Shown here: positions 6,444-13,154 of the stretch, piece after piece | How positions within the stretch are numbered: position 1 is the first letter of the stretch | Layout: every line of letters starts with the position of its first letter | Assembly: GCA_035653595.1 (NCBI GenBank) | Contig: DASRBO010000187.1 | Coordinates: 1-24,530, forward strand | Direction of reading: 5' to 3' | DNA length: 24,530 nt | Origin: DASRBO01 sp035653595 | GTDB taxonomy: Bacteria; Actinomycetota; Acidimicrobiia; Acidimicrobiales; JAJPHE01 | The notes under the pieces: generated by a model | Databases searched by the model: none | Told to the model about the DNA's origin: nothing | The model's input: the letters and a program-made list of their open reading frames with translations, nothing else | Made by a program: the position numbers and the translations under genes

Positions 6444-7261
6444 CGACGCCCCCTGAGGACAGAGGTCCTGACCCGGACCTGGCGACAGCTGTGGCCGCCA
6501 ACCCGCTCTGGTATCACACGCTCGACCTGCCGGGGGTCACGACCCCCGGTTGGTTCGATCTCCGCCCGGTGGTGTCCAAGCTGCCGTGGCCGGAGGTGAA
6601 GGGTCGGCGCTGTCTGGATGTCGCCACCTACGACGGGTTCTTCGCCTTCGAGCTCGAGCGCCGAGGAGCGGCCGAAGTGGTCGCGGTCGACATCGCCAGC
6701 CACGAGGACTGGGACTGGCCCCTGTCGGCCAGGGCCCGAGGTATCGCCTACCTGAACGCGGCCGCCGGACCCAAGGGGCGCGGCTTCGAGATCGCCGCCG
6801 AAGCGCTGGGCTCGAAGGTCGAGCGCCGCTTCATCTCCGTGTACGACCTGAGCCCCGAGACGGTGGGATCGTTCGACGTCGTGGTTTGCGGGAATCTGCT
6901 GCTGCACCTGCGCGACCCCTTCCTTGCCCTGGAGGCAATCCACTCGGTGTGCGCCGGGCACCTCTTGTCGGTGGAGGCGGTGGACCTGCGGCTCTCAGGC
7001 CTGGGGCGGCGCTCCACCTACATGCGACTCAACGGGAACGACTCCCAGTGGTTGGTGCCCAACCGGGCGGCCTATCTCCGCATGCTCGACCTGTGCGCCT
7101 TCGACATCGAACGGGTCGCCCCCCTGTTCATGACCCCGTTCGGGGAGGCTCACCCCAGTCCGCGGTTCTCGGTGCTGGGCCGGGTGGCTCGGCTTCCGTT
7201 CGGCGGTCCAGGGGTGCCCAGCACGTCGGCCCTCGCCGTTCCGCGACCCATCAGCGCCTGA
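6440..7261 (+). CDS. SAM-dependent methyltransferase, CmoB/DUF1698-like
   Basis: The 273-residue product contains a class I methyltransferase core: RCLDVATYDGFFAFELERRGAAEVVAVDI (residues about 54-82), then the strand FDVVVCGNLLLHLRDPFLALEAI. The combination D-x-x-x-x-D-G-F-F-A-F-E and N-x-L-L-H-L-x-D-P resembles the CmoB/DUF1698 group, named after a tRNA wobble uridine enzyme. Many members outside CmoB methylate other acceptors, so I do not assign a tRNA role. The TTG start at 6440 overlaps the upstream stop (TTGA), suggesting coupled translation; GTG 6491 is an in-frame alternative. The last 25 residues are proline-rich and probably disordered. Confidence 0.8.
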   Translation: MTTPPEDRGPDPDLATAVAANPLWYHTLDLPGVTTPGWFDLRPVVSKLPWPEVKGRRCLDVATYDGFFAFELERRGAAEVVAVDIASHEDWDWPLSARARGIAYLNAAAGPKGRGFEIAAEALGSKVERRFISVYDLSPETVGSFDVVVCGNLLLHLRDPFLALEAIHSVCAGHLLSVEAVDLRLSGLGRRSTYMRLNGNDSQWLVPNRAAYLRMLDLCAFDIERVAPLFMTPFGEAHPSPRFSVLGRVARLPFGGPGVPSTSALAVPRPISA

Positions 7262-7336
7262 GCCGGGTCAGCCGGTCGTCTCCCGCCGGCCCGGACGACG
7301 TCCCCCGAGCGACGACTCCGGCGGGCCATCCGCCCA

Positions 7337-7419
7337 GTTGTGCCGGCAAAGGCGGGTTTGAGTCGGCGGTAATGGCGCATTTACCGGCACTTGCCCCCCC
7401 GTTTCCCGCAAAAGCCGGT
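7337..7419. promoter_or_regulatory. Cluster of related inverted/direct repeats before the mod operon
   Basis: Between the methyltransferase and the HTH-Mop gene lie three related 17-mers: GTGCCGGCAAAGGCGGG beginning near 7340 (plus strand), GTGCCGGTAAATGCGCC ending near 7374 (minus strand), and ACCGGCTTTTGCGGG (minus strand, about 7405-7419). A perfect dyad CGGTAA (7367-7372), 8 nt, TTACCG (7381-7386) overlaps the second. The cluster sits immediately before the likely -10 box and is the obvious place for a regulator of the operon. Which protein binds is not known. Confidence 0.45.
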
Positions 7420-7425
7420 TAGCAT
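7420..7425 (+). promoter_or_regulatory. Candidate -10 element (TAGCAT) of the mod operon
   Basis: TAGCAT fits TANNNT and ends 7 nt before ATG 7433, the spacing expected for a leaderless transcript starting on that ATG. No Shine-Dalgarno precedes either candidate ATG (7424 or 7433), which agrees with leaderless translation. No convincing -35 hexamer is visible. Confidence 0.4.
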
Positions 7426-7432
7426 GACGCAT

Positions 7433-7828
7433 ATGCCTTCCTTCACCATCGGCCAGGCTGCCGAGCTGCTGGGAGTCAGTCCTGACACCGTGCGGCGGTG
7501 GGTTGATGCCGGCCAGCTGCCTGCCAGCCGAACGGCCGGCGGCCGGCGCCGCCTGGACGGGGCCGCCCTGGCGCGGTTCTCCGTCGAACGGGCGACAGGC
7601 ACCGCGCCTCTGCCGGTGGCCGAGTCGGCGCGGAACCACTTCCCCGGCCTGGTCACCAAGGTCGTCAAGGACAAGGTCATGGCGCAGGTGGAGATCCAGG
7701 CCGGCCCCTTCCGGGTCGTGTCCCTAATGAGCCGCGAGGCCGCCGACGAGCTGGCCCTGGCTCCGGGCGTCATGGCGGTGGCCTCGGTGAAGTCCACCAA
7801 CGTCGTGGTGGAGATTCCGCCCACCTGA
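7433..7828 (+). CDS. HTH (MerR-type) + Mop molybdate-binding domain protein
   Basis: The 131-residue product has an N-terminal MerR/excisionase-like helix-turn-helix (FTIGQAAELLGVSPDTVRRW, then G-Q-L-P-A-S-R-T-A-G-G-R-R-R-L) in residues 4-50. Residues about 64-130 form a single Mop/TOBE domain (SARNHFPGLVTKVVKDKVMAQVEIQAG through VMAVASVKSTNVVVEIP), the small barrel that binds molybdate or tungstate as an oligomer. It therefore looks like a molybdate-responsive regulator or storage protein. It is the first gene of an operon with modABC, 16 bases ahead of modA, so it likely adjusts uptake to molybdate supply through the upstream repeats. ATG 7433 is preferred because of the -10 spacing; ATG 7424 and an open frame back to 7391 are alternatives. 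Confidence 0.88.
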   Translation: MPSFTIGQAAELLGVSPDTVRRWVDAGQLPASRTAGGRRRLDGAALARFSVERATGTAPLPVAESARNHFPGLVTKVVKDKVMAQVEIQAGPFRVVSLMSREAADELALAPGVMAVASVKSTNVVVEIPPT

Positions 7829-7844
7829 ACCGGGGAGCAAGGCA

Positions 7845-8681
7845 ATGGCGCGGCTGACCTCGAACCGCAGGACCGCTCTGGCGACCGCCCTGGCTGCGTT
7901 CTCGGTGATCGTGGTGGCCTGCGGCTCGAGCGGCTCGCGCCAGGGGATGGCCTCAAACGTCACCTCGACCACAGCTCCGAGCGCGACCTCCGCGGGGGCA
8001 ACGGTCACCGGGGGCCTCGACGTGTTCGCGGCGGCGTCGCTCACCGGGGCGTTCAGCTCGGCAAAGACCGGGCTCATGCGCGCCAACCCTGAGCTCGATC
8101 TGACCTACAACTTCGCCGGGTCGAACGCACTGGTGACCCAGATCCAACAGGGCGCACCGGCGGACGTCTTCGCATCGGCGGACCAGACCAACATGAACAA
8201 GCTGGTGACGGCCGGCCTGGTCGAGACCCCCGTCACGTTCGCCCGGAACAAGCTCGAGATTGCGGTCGCCCCCGGCAATCCCAAGCACATCAGCAGCCTC
8301 GCCGACCTGGCCCACCCCGGCGTCAGCGTGGTCCTCGAGGCGGAGGGGGTGCCGGCCGGCGACTACACGCGCTCCGTCCTGTCCTCGCACCACATCACCG
8401 TCAGCCCGATGTCTCTGGAGACGGACGTCAAGGCAGCCCTGGCGAAAGTGACCTCAGGCGAGGCCGACGCCACGGTCGTCTACGTCACTGACGTAAGGGC
8501 GGCCGGGAGGTCGGTGGCGGGCGTATCGATTCCGGACTCGCTGCAGCCCGACATCGGCTATCCGATCGCCGTCGTCAAGGCCACCAGGAACCACCGTGCC
8601 GCTCAGGCGTTCGTGGACTCGGCGGTCTCCGGCGAGGTCCAAGAGGCACTGGAGGCCGCCGGTTTTCTCCCCCCGCACTAG
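7845..8681 (+). CDS. modA: Molybdate ABC transporter substrate-binding lipoprotein ModA
   Basis: The 278-residue product is the extracellular molybdate/tungstate receptor of an ABC importer. It starts with a lipoprotein signal: Arg-rich n-region, hydrophobic LATALAAFSVIVVA and lipobox V-V-A-C with Cys26, followed by a Ser/Thr/Ala-rich linker to residue 55. The mature part has ModA signatures: LDVFAAASLTGAF, the anion-site region FAGSNALVTQIQQGAPADVFASADQ, EVKAAL-like DVKAALAKVTSGEADATVVYVTD and the C-terminal AFVDSAVSGEVQEALEAAGF. A ribosome binding site GGGGAG precedes the ATG. It lies between the HTH-Mop gene and modB in one operon. Molybdate versus tungstate specificity cannot be read from the sequence. 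Confidence 0.95.
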   Translation: MARLTSNRRTALATALAAFSVIVVACGSSGSRQGMASNVTSTTAPSATSAGATVTGGLDVFAAASLTGAFSSAKTGLMRANPELDLTYNFAGSNALVTQIQQGAPADVFASADQTNMNKLVTAGLVETPVTFARNKLEIAVAPGNPKHISSLADLAHPGVSVVLEAEGVPAGDYTRSVLSSHHITVSPMSLETDVKAALAKVTSGEADATVVYVTDVRAAGRSVAGVSIPDSLQPDIGYPIAVVKATRNHRAAQAFVDSAVSGEVQEALEAAGFLPPH

Positions 8682-8715
8682 CCGTCGGGCCGGGCTCATC
8701 CCCGCTGCCGCTCCC

Positions 8716-9474
8716 GTGGTCCTCGCCGCCGGTGCGGTGGTCATCATCGTCCTGCCCCTCATCGGACTTCTCGCGAGGGTGTCGTGGTCGACGCTCTGGT
8801 CGGAGCTGTCCGCCCACGACGCCTATGTCGCGCTCCGCCTCTCGCTGGAGACCTCCCTCGGGGCCCTGGCCATCGCCCTGGTAGTCGGCCTGCCGTTGGC
8901 CTGGGTCCTAGCCCGCCGCCGCTTCCCAGGCCGGTCGGTCCTTCGGGGCCTGGTGACGCTGCCCATGGTGCTTCCCCCCGTGGTCGGGGGCATCGCTCTG
9001 CTGTACGCATTCGGTCGGAGGGGGGTGGCCGGGCAGCTCATCTACCACCTGACCGGTTGGCGGTTCGTGTTCAACACCTCCGGGGCGATGCTGGCCGAGG
9101 CCTTCGTCTCGATGCCTTTCCTGATCGTGACGGCCGAGGCCGCCTTCCGCTCGATGGACCGGCGGGGCGAGGAGGCCGCCGCTACCCTGGGTGCGGGGCC
9201 CGCCTACCGGTTCCGCCGGGTCACCCTGCCTGCGGTCGCGCCGGCCCTGGCCGCCGGGGCCGCCCTGACCTGGGCCAGGGCTCTTGGCGAGTTCGGGGCC
9301 ACGATCACCTTCGCCGGCAACCTCCCCGGCGCGACCCAGACCACACCGCTGCTCATCTACCTGGACATCGAGTCAGGACATGAGGCCACCGCCCTGGCCC
9401 TCTCCCTCGTCCTTCTCGTCGTCTCCCTGGCCGTCCTGGTGGGCCTGCGGGATCGTTGGCTCGGCAGCCCGTGA
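8716..9474 (+). CDS. modB: Molybdate ABC transporter permease ModB
   Basis: The permease has five to six membrane helices, including VVLAAGAVVIIVLPLIGLL, LGALAIALVVGLPLAWVLA, GLVTLPMVLPPVVGGIALLYAF and ATALALSLVLLVVSLAVLVGL. The cytoplasmic EAA loop that docks with ModC is clear: EEAAATLGAGPAYRFRRVTLP. The conserved GEFGATITFAGNLPGATQTTPLLIY motif is typical of ModB. The start is uncertain. GTG 8716 gives a complete first helix and 252 residues but has no ribosome binding site. GTG 8596 has AGGA upstream but would overlap modA by 86 bases and add an Arg-rich lead written in the shadow of modA. The stop overlaps the modC start. Confidence 0.93.
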   Translation: MVLAAGAVVIIVLPLIGLLARVSWSTLWSELSAHDAYVALRLSLETSLGALAIALVVGLPLAWVLARRRFPGRSVLRGLVTLPMVLPPVVGGIALLYAFGRRGVAGQLIYHLTGWRFVFNTSGAMLAEAFVSMPFLIVTAEAAFRSMDRRGEEAAATLGAGPAYRFRRVTLPAVAPALAAGAALTWARALGEFGATITFAGNLPGATQTTPLLIYLDIESGHEATALALSLVLLVVSLAVLVGLRDRWLGSP

Positions 9475-10523
9475 GCGTCTCCGCCCAGGTCGACGTGAGC
9501 CTCGGCACCTTCCGCCTACGTCTCGCTCTCGAGGTGGCCAATGGGACCGCCCTGGCCCTTGTCGGACCCAACGGAGCGGGCAAGACGACGCTTCTGCGCG
9601 CCCTTGCCGGCTTGGTCCGCCTCGGTGCTGGTCGGGTGGCTATAGACGGGATCGTCGTCGAGGACCCGTCCAAGGGCGTGCGACTAGCGCCGGAGGAGCG
9701 TCGCCTGGGGGTCGTCTTCCAGGAGCCGCGGCTGTTCGATCACCTCTCGGCGTTGGACAATGTGGCGTTCGGGCTGCGGGCCCGGGGGGTGCGACGAGGC
9801 GAGGCCCGCACGACGGCGTCTGCCTGGCTCGAGCGGGTCGGGCTTCCCGAAGTGGCTCGCCTCCGTCCCCGGCAACTCTCCGGTGGCCAGGCCCAGCGGG
9901 TGGCCCTTGCCCGGGCCCTGGCCACCCAACCGGCGCTCCTGCTGCTGGACGAACCATTAGCCGCCGTGGACGCCTCGGCTCGCGCCGAGCTCCGCCACCT
10001 CCTCCGCCAGGAACTCGCCCGCTATACCGGGTGCCGCATCGTCGTCACCCATGACCCCATCGAGGCGGCCGCCCTCGCCGAGCGGCTGGTGGTCATCGAG
10101 GACGGCCGCGTGAGCCAGCAGGGACCCCTGGCCGAGGTGACGGCTCGGCCCCGATCTTCGTGGGTGGCCGACATGGTCGGGCTCAACCTCTTCCCCGGCC
10201 AGGCGAAGGGCACCACCGTTCGGCTGGATGCCGGCGCGCTGGTGACGACCGCGACCGCCCTCGAGGGTCCGGTCTTCGTGGCCTTCCGTCCCAACGCCGT
10301 CACGCTTCACCGACGTCGTCCGGAGGGCAGCGCCCGGAACGTGTGGGGGGGTGCCGTCGCCGAGCTGAATCCGGTCGGCGACCGGGCTCGAGTGCGGGTC
10401 AAGGGTGAGCTGGCCCTGGTGGCGGAGGTCACGGCCGGGGCGGTCGCCGAACTGGCGCTGGCCGACCACGGGCCGGTGTGGGCCTCGGTGAAGGCCACCG
10501 ACATGGAGGTGTACCCGGCCTGA
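9471..10523 (+). CDS. modC: Molybdate ABC transporter ATPase ModC
   Basis: The 350-residue ATPase powers the ModABC importer. It shows Walker A GPNGAGKTT, Q-loop FQEPRLF, ABC signature LSGGQAQRVALARAL, Walker B LLLLDEPLAAVD and the switch histidine in IVVTHDPIEAAAL. A C-terminal TOBE/Mop-like domain follows (about residues 250-350, including PVFVAFRPNAVTL and AELNPVGDRARVRVKGELALVAEVT), which in ModC can bind molybdate and inhibit transport. GTG 9471 is chosen because it overlaps the modB stop in GTGA, a normal coupled junction; TTG 9456 is an in-frame alternative. The gene appears to end the operon. Confidence 0.94.
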   Translation: MSVSAQVDVSLGTFRLRLALEVANGTALALVGPNGAGKTTLLRALAGLVRLGAGRVAIDGIVVEDPSKGVRLAPEERRLGVVFQEPRLFDHLSALDNVAFGLRARGVRRGEARTTASAWLERVGLPEVARLRPRQLSGGQAQRVALARALATQPALLLLDEPLAAVDASARAELRHLLRQELARYTGCRIVVTHDPIEAAALAERLVVIEDGRVSQQGPLAEVTARPRSSWVADMVGLNLFPGQAKGTTVRLDAGALVTTATALEGPVFVAFRPNAVTLHRRRPEGSARNVWGGAVAELNPVGDRARVRVKGELALVAEVTAGAVAELALADHGPVWASVKATDMEVYPA

Positions 10524-10636
10524 CGAGGGCGAGGGCGAGGGGTGCTGAGTTCGGCTCCCGACCAGCGAGCACAGCGCCCGGGATCGAGTTGCGGTGCCAA
10601 ACGGCAGGCCGGCGCCCGCCCGTGGGCGGTCCTGCC

Positions 10637-11308
10637 GTGCGGGCGAGATACCCGAGCGGTACCGTCAGGAGAGTGTTCGGCCGGCTGGGGAAGGTCGCGC
10701 TCGGCGCGACGGCGGCAACGCTCGTGCTCGGGCTGCTTTCGCTCACGCCACCCGCAGCCGCCGCAGGCAAGGTGCACCGCGACCAGGCATGCCTGCAGAC
10801 CACGATTGTGGGCTCCTGGAGCAACACTCTGACCCAGACCTTCACCCCTGCGGTCGGGACCATCACCAGGTGGCAGGTCGTGCTCGGCAGCCGTCAGGAC
10901 TTCACCGGCACCATCACCTCCCGCCTGGTCCTGCACCCGGCGGCCTCCGCCTTCGGAGCCGCGGTGGGCGGCGTCGTATTGGCCACCGCCCAGACCTTCA
11001 CCACCTTCTCCGCGTTCCATTTCGCCACCATCACCTTCGTCCCCGCCGCTCCGGTGTCGGTTGTGACCGGCCTGCCGACCGGTAGCTACAGCATCGAGGT
11101 GGACGACTCACCTCTCAGCGTCGGCACGAACGGGGTGTCCGTTCCGACGCCGCCGCCGTTCCTGTGGATCCACTGCGGCACGGACTATCGCCGTGGGGGT
11201 GGTTACGCCGGGGTGGATGTGCCCGTGTACGGGGCCATGTCGCAGCCGACAGTCCTGCTAAGCGACACGTCGACCACCGGTTACGTCTTCGCCGATTACG
11301 GCTACTGA
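10637..11308 (+). CDS. Secreted protein of unknown function
   Basis: The product carries a Sec-type signal peptide: basic start (VRRVFGRLGK), hydrophobic core VALGATAATLVLGLLSLTPP and a likely cleavage site at AAAA-GK. The mature part, about 180 residues, is rich in Thr, Val, Ser and Gly in alternating pattern (FHFATITFVPAAPVSVVTGL, SYSIEVDD), suggesting a beta-sandwich like carbohydrate- or surface-binding domains. Two cysteines (in DQACLQTT and WIHCGTDY) could form a disulfide outside the cell. GTG 10637 and GTG 10673 are both possible starts; the open frame reaches 10478, inside modC, but that part is not credible. No family was recognised. It converges on metG with only 26 bases between them. 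Confidence 0.7.
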   Translation: MRARYPSGTVRRVFGRLGKVALGATAATLVLGLLSLTPPAAAAGKVHRDQACLQTTIVGSWSNTLTQTFTPAVGTITRWQVVLGSRQDFTGTITSRLVLHPAASAFGAAVGGVVLATAQTFTTFSAFHFATITFVPAAPVSVVTGLPTGSYSIEVDDSPLSVGTNGVSVPTPPPFLWIHCGTDYRRGGGYAGVDVPVYGAMSQPTVLLSDTSTTGYVFADYGY

Positions 11309-11334
11309 CATCCGGCATCGAACTGGGACCGGGC

Positions 11335-12942
11335 TCAGCTGCCCGGGGAAGGGTCGAGCGGCGCCCGGAGCGGCTCCGTGAGCCTCGGGGGAGCCGGGTC
11401 GATGGCCCACGCCGTTGGCCTCTCCGATCGGCCGAGGAGGAGCCTTATCCGGCTCGCCGTCTCTGGGACGATGGGCCAGGCGGCGACAGCCAAGGCCTCG
11501 AGGTAGGGGAGCAGCGAGGTGAGGCAAGCCTGCGCCTCGGCATCCGGAAGCCGCCACGGCTCGCTGCGGGCGAGTCGCTGGTTGACCGTGCGGCCGAGGG
11601 CGTGAACATGCTCGAGCGCCGATCGGAGCTCCACCCGTGCGATCGCCTTGCCGGCCTGTCGCAGCCACTCGGAGGCCTCCGCCCGTTCGACCGTCGCTCC
11701 GGCCCAGGCGTCCTTGTCCGGTCGGCCGCCGAAGCGGCTCCAGAGCAGGGTGGTCACCCGATGGGCCGGGTTCGCCACGCCCCCTAGCAGCCCTGTTCGG
11801 GTCAGCTCGCCTGCCTGCTGGTAGTTGAACTCGGTGTCCGAGCTCTCGGGGCTGCGGGCGCACAGAGCGTGTCGCAGCCGGTCCGCTCCGAGGCGCCCCA
11901 GCGCGTCGTCCAGGTCGAACCCGTGGCCGCGACTGCTCGACATCTGGGCCCCGGCCATGGTCAGGTACTGGCTGGCCACGACGTCGTCTGGCAGGTGCAG
12001 GCCCCGGCCCGTCCCCATGATCAGTGCCGGCCAGAAGAGGGTGTGGAAGAAGAGATTGTCCTTGCCGATGAAGTAGCGGTGAAGGGCGCCGGCGTCCTCC
12101 CACCACTGCCGCCACACCTCGGGACGGCCGTGTGCGTCGGCCCACTCCTTCGACGCCGACAGGTATCCGATGACGGCGTCGAACCACACGTAGAGTCGGC
12201 GGTCGTCCCAGCCTTCGAGCGGCACCCGCACCCCCCAGTCGAGGTCACGGGTGATCGCTCGGGCCCGCAGGCCGCCGGCCAGAATCCCCCTGGTTTCCTC
12301 GGCCACGAACCTCCTCCACCCCGGCGCCCGGGCTTCGACATAGTCGGTCAGCTTGGCTTCCATCCGGTCGAGGGCAAGGAAGAGCTGGCGCATGGGGCGG
12401 AACGTGGCCGCCGCCCCGCAACGCCGGCAGGTCGGCTGCACCAGCTGGTCGGGGTCGAGGGTGCGTCCGCAGCCGTCACACTGGTCGCCGCGGGCATCCT
12501 CCACCTTGCAGTAGGGACAGCCTCCCTGGACGTAGCGGTCGGGCAGGGATCGGCCCTCGGCCGGGCACCAGGCGGAGCGAGCCGTGTCCTGGTAGATGAG
12601 CCCGGCCCTCCACAGGTCGGCGAACACCTCGCCGACCACCCGATGGTGGGTGGCCGCCCCGGTGCGGCTGTAGTGGTCGAAGCTGATGCCCGCCCGTCGC
12701 AGTGACGCCTCGATCCTCGCGTGTTGATGGTCTGCGAAGTCCGCGGGGGACACGCCGGCGGCCTCGGCGGCCAGGGTTATCGGGGTCCCGTGCTGATCCG
12801 AGCCCGACACCATCAGGACCTCGTCGCCGACGATGCGGTGGTAGCGGGCAACCACGTCGGCCGGTAGATAGGCGCCGGCCAGATGACCGAGGTGCCGGGG
12901 CCCGGAGGCATAGGGCCAGGCCACTCCTATGAACACCCGCAC
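11335..12942 (-). CDS. metG: Methionyl-tRNA synthetase
   Basis: This enzyme charges tRNA-Met with methionine. The 535-residue product opens with MRVFIGVAWPYASGPRHLGHL, holding the class I HIGH motif as HLGH (residues 17-20). The zinc-knuckle insert follows at about 141-176 (CPYCK, CDGCG, then CRRCG). DWGVRVPLEGWDDRRLYVWFDAVIGYLS is highly typical of MetRS, and an anticodon-binding helical domain completes the C-terminus; no tRNA-binding EMAP-like domain is appended. The KMSKS loop reads QMSSSRGHG (about residue 330), lacking both lysines. GTG 12942 has an excellent ribosome binding site (GGGGAGGAG) that is held in a hairpin. The gene follows the GH1 gene on the same strand after a 212-nt gap. 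It may be the only MetRS or a second copy; the window cannot tell. Confidence 0.93.
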   Translation of the reverse strand: MRVFIGVAWPYASGPRHLGHLAGAYLPADVVARYHRIVGDEVLMVSGSDQHGTPITLAAEAAGVSPADFADHQHARIEASLRRAGISFDHYSRTGAATHHRVVGEVFADLWRAGLIYQDTARSAWCPAEGRSLPDRYVQGGCPYCKVEDARGDQCDGCGRTLDPDQLVQPTCRRCGAAATFRPMRQLFLALDRMEAKLTDYVEARAPGWRRFVAEETRGILAGGLRARAITRDLDWGVRVPLEGWDDRRLYVWFDAVIGYLSASKEWADAHGRPEVWRQWWEDAGALHRYFIGKDNLFFHTLFWPALIMGTGRGLHLPDDVVASQYLTMAGAQMSSSRGHGFDLDDALGRLGADRLRHALCARSPESSDTEFNYQQAGELTRTGLLGGVANPAHRVTTLLWSRFGGRPDKDAWAGATVERAEASEWLRQAGKAIARVELRSALEHVHALGRTVNQRLARSEPWRLPDAEAQACLTSLLPYLEALAVAAWPIVPETASRIRLLLGRSERPTAWAIDPAPPRLTEPLRAPLDPSPGS

Positions 12943-12974
12943 TGGTTCTCCTCCCCTTGGCCGAGGAGGACCAG
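12942..12974 (-). promoter_or_regulatory. Hairpin enclosing the metG ribosome binding site
   Basis: On the plus strand CTGGTTCTCCTC (12942-12953) and GAGGAGGACCAG (12963-12974) are inverted copies with one mismatch and a 9-nt loop. In the metG mRNA the second arm contains the Shine-Dalgarno GAGGAG and reaches the G of the GTG start. The fold would hide the ribosome binding site, so it is a candidate translational switch. Confidence 0.5.
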
Positions 12975-13021
12975 ACGGGAAGATCAGGGCCCTCCTGGGC
13001 CCCGACCGGCGCGAATCAGCC

Positions 13022-13086
13022 GATGAAGCCCCGACGGGGGCGCATCATCAGACCCGAGGCGCGCCTTGCTTGCACGAGAGGCAAGG
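13022..13086 (-). other. Two further stem-loops in the gap upstream of metG
   Basis: GATGA-a-GCCCC, loop GACG, GGGGC-gca-TCATC (13022-13049) forms a long stem with a small internal loop. CCTTGC (13064-13069) and GCAAGG (13081-13086) form another. Together with the hairpin at the start codon they make the 212-nt stretch before metG structured. The first could be a terminator for the GH1 gene or part of a metG leader RNA. No T-box (no AGGGUGGNACCGCG-like sequence) or known riboswitch could be recognised. Confidence 0.35.
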
Positions 13087-13154
13087 TATCCCGTCAGCCC
13101 GCACCGAGCCCGACATTTTCCGCTTCTGCCGGCTCCGGCGCGGTCCGCGCGCCG

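Noticed and set aside
12943..13154. T-box or SAM riboswitch upstream of metG
   Set aside because: No T-box core sequence and no SAM riboswitch consensus could be found on the minus strand; only unspecific hairpins were seen.
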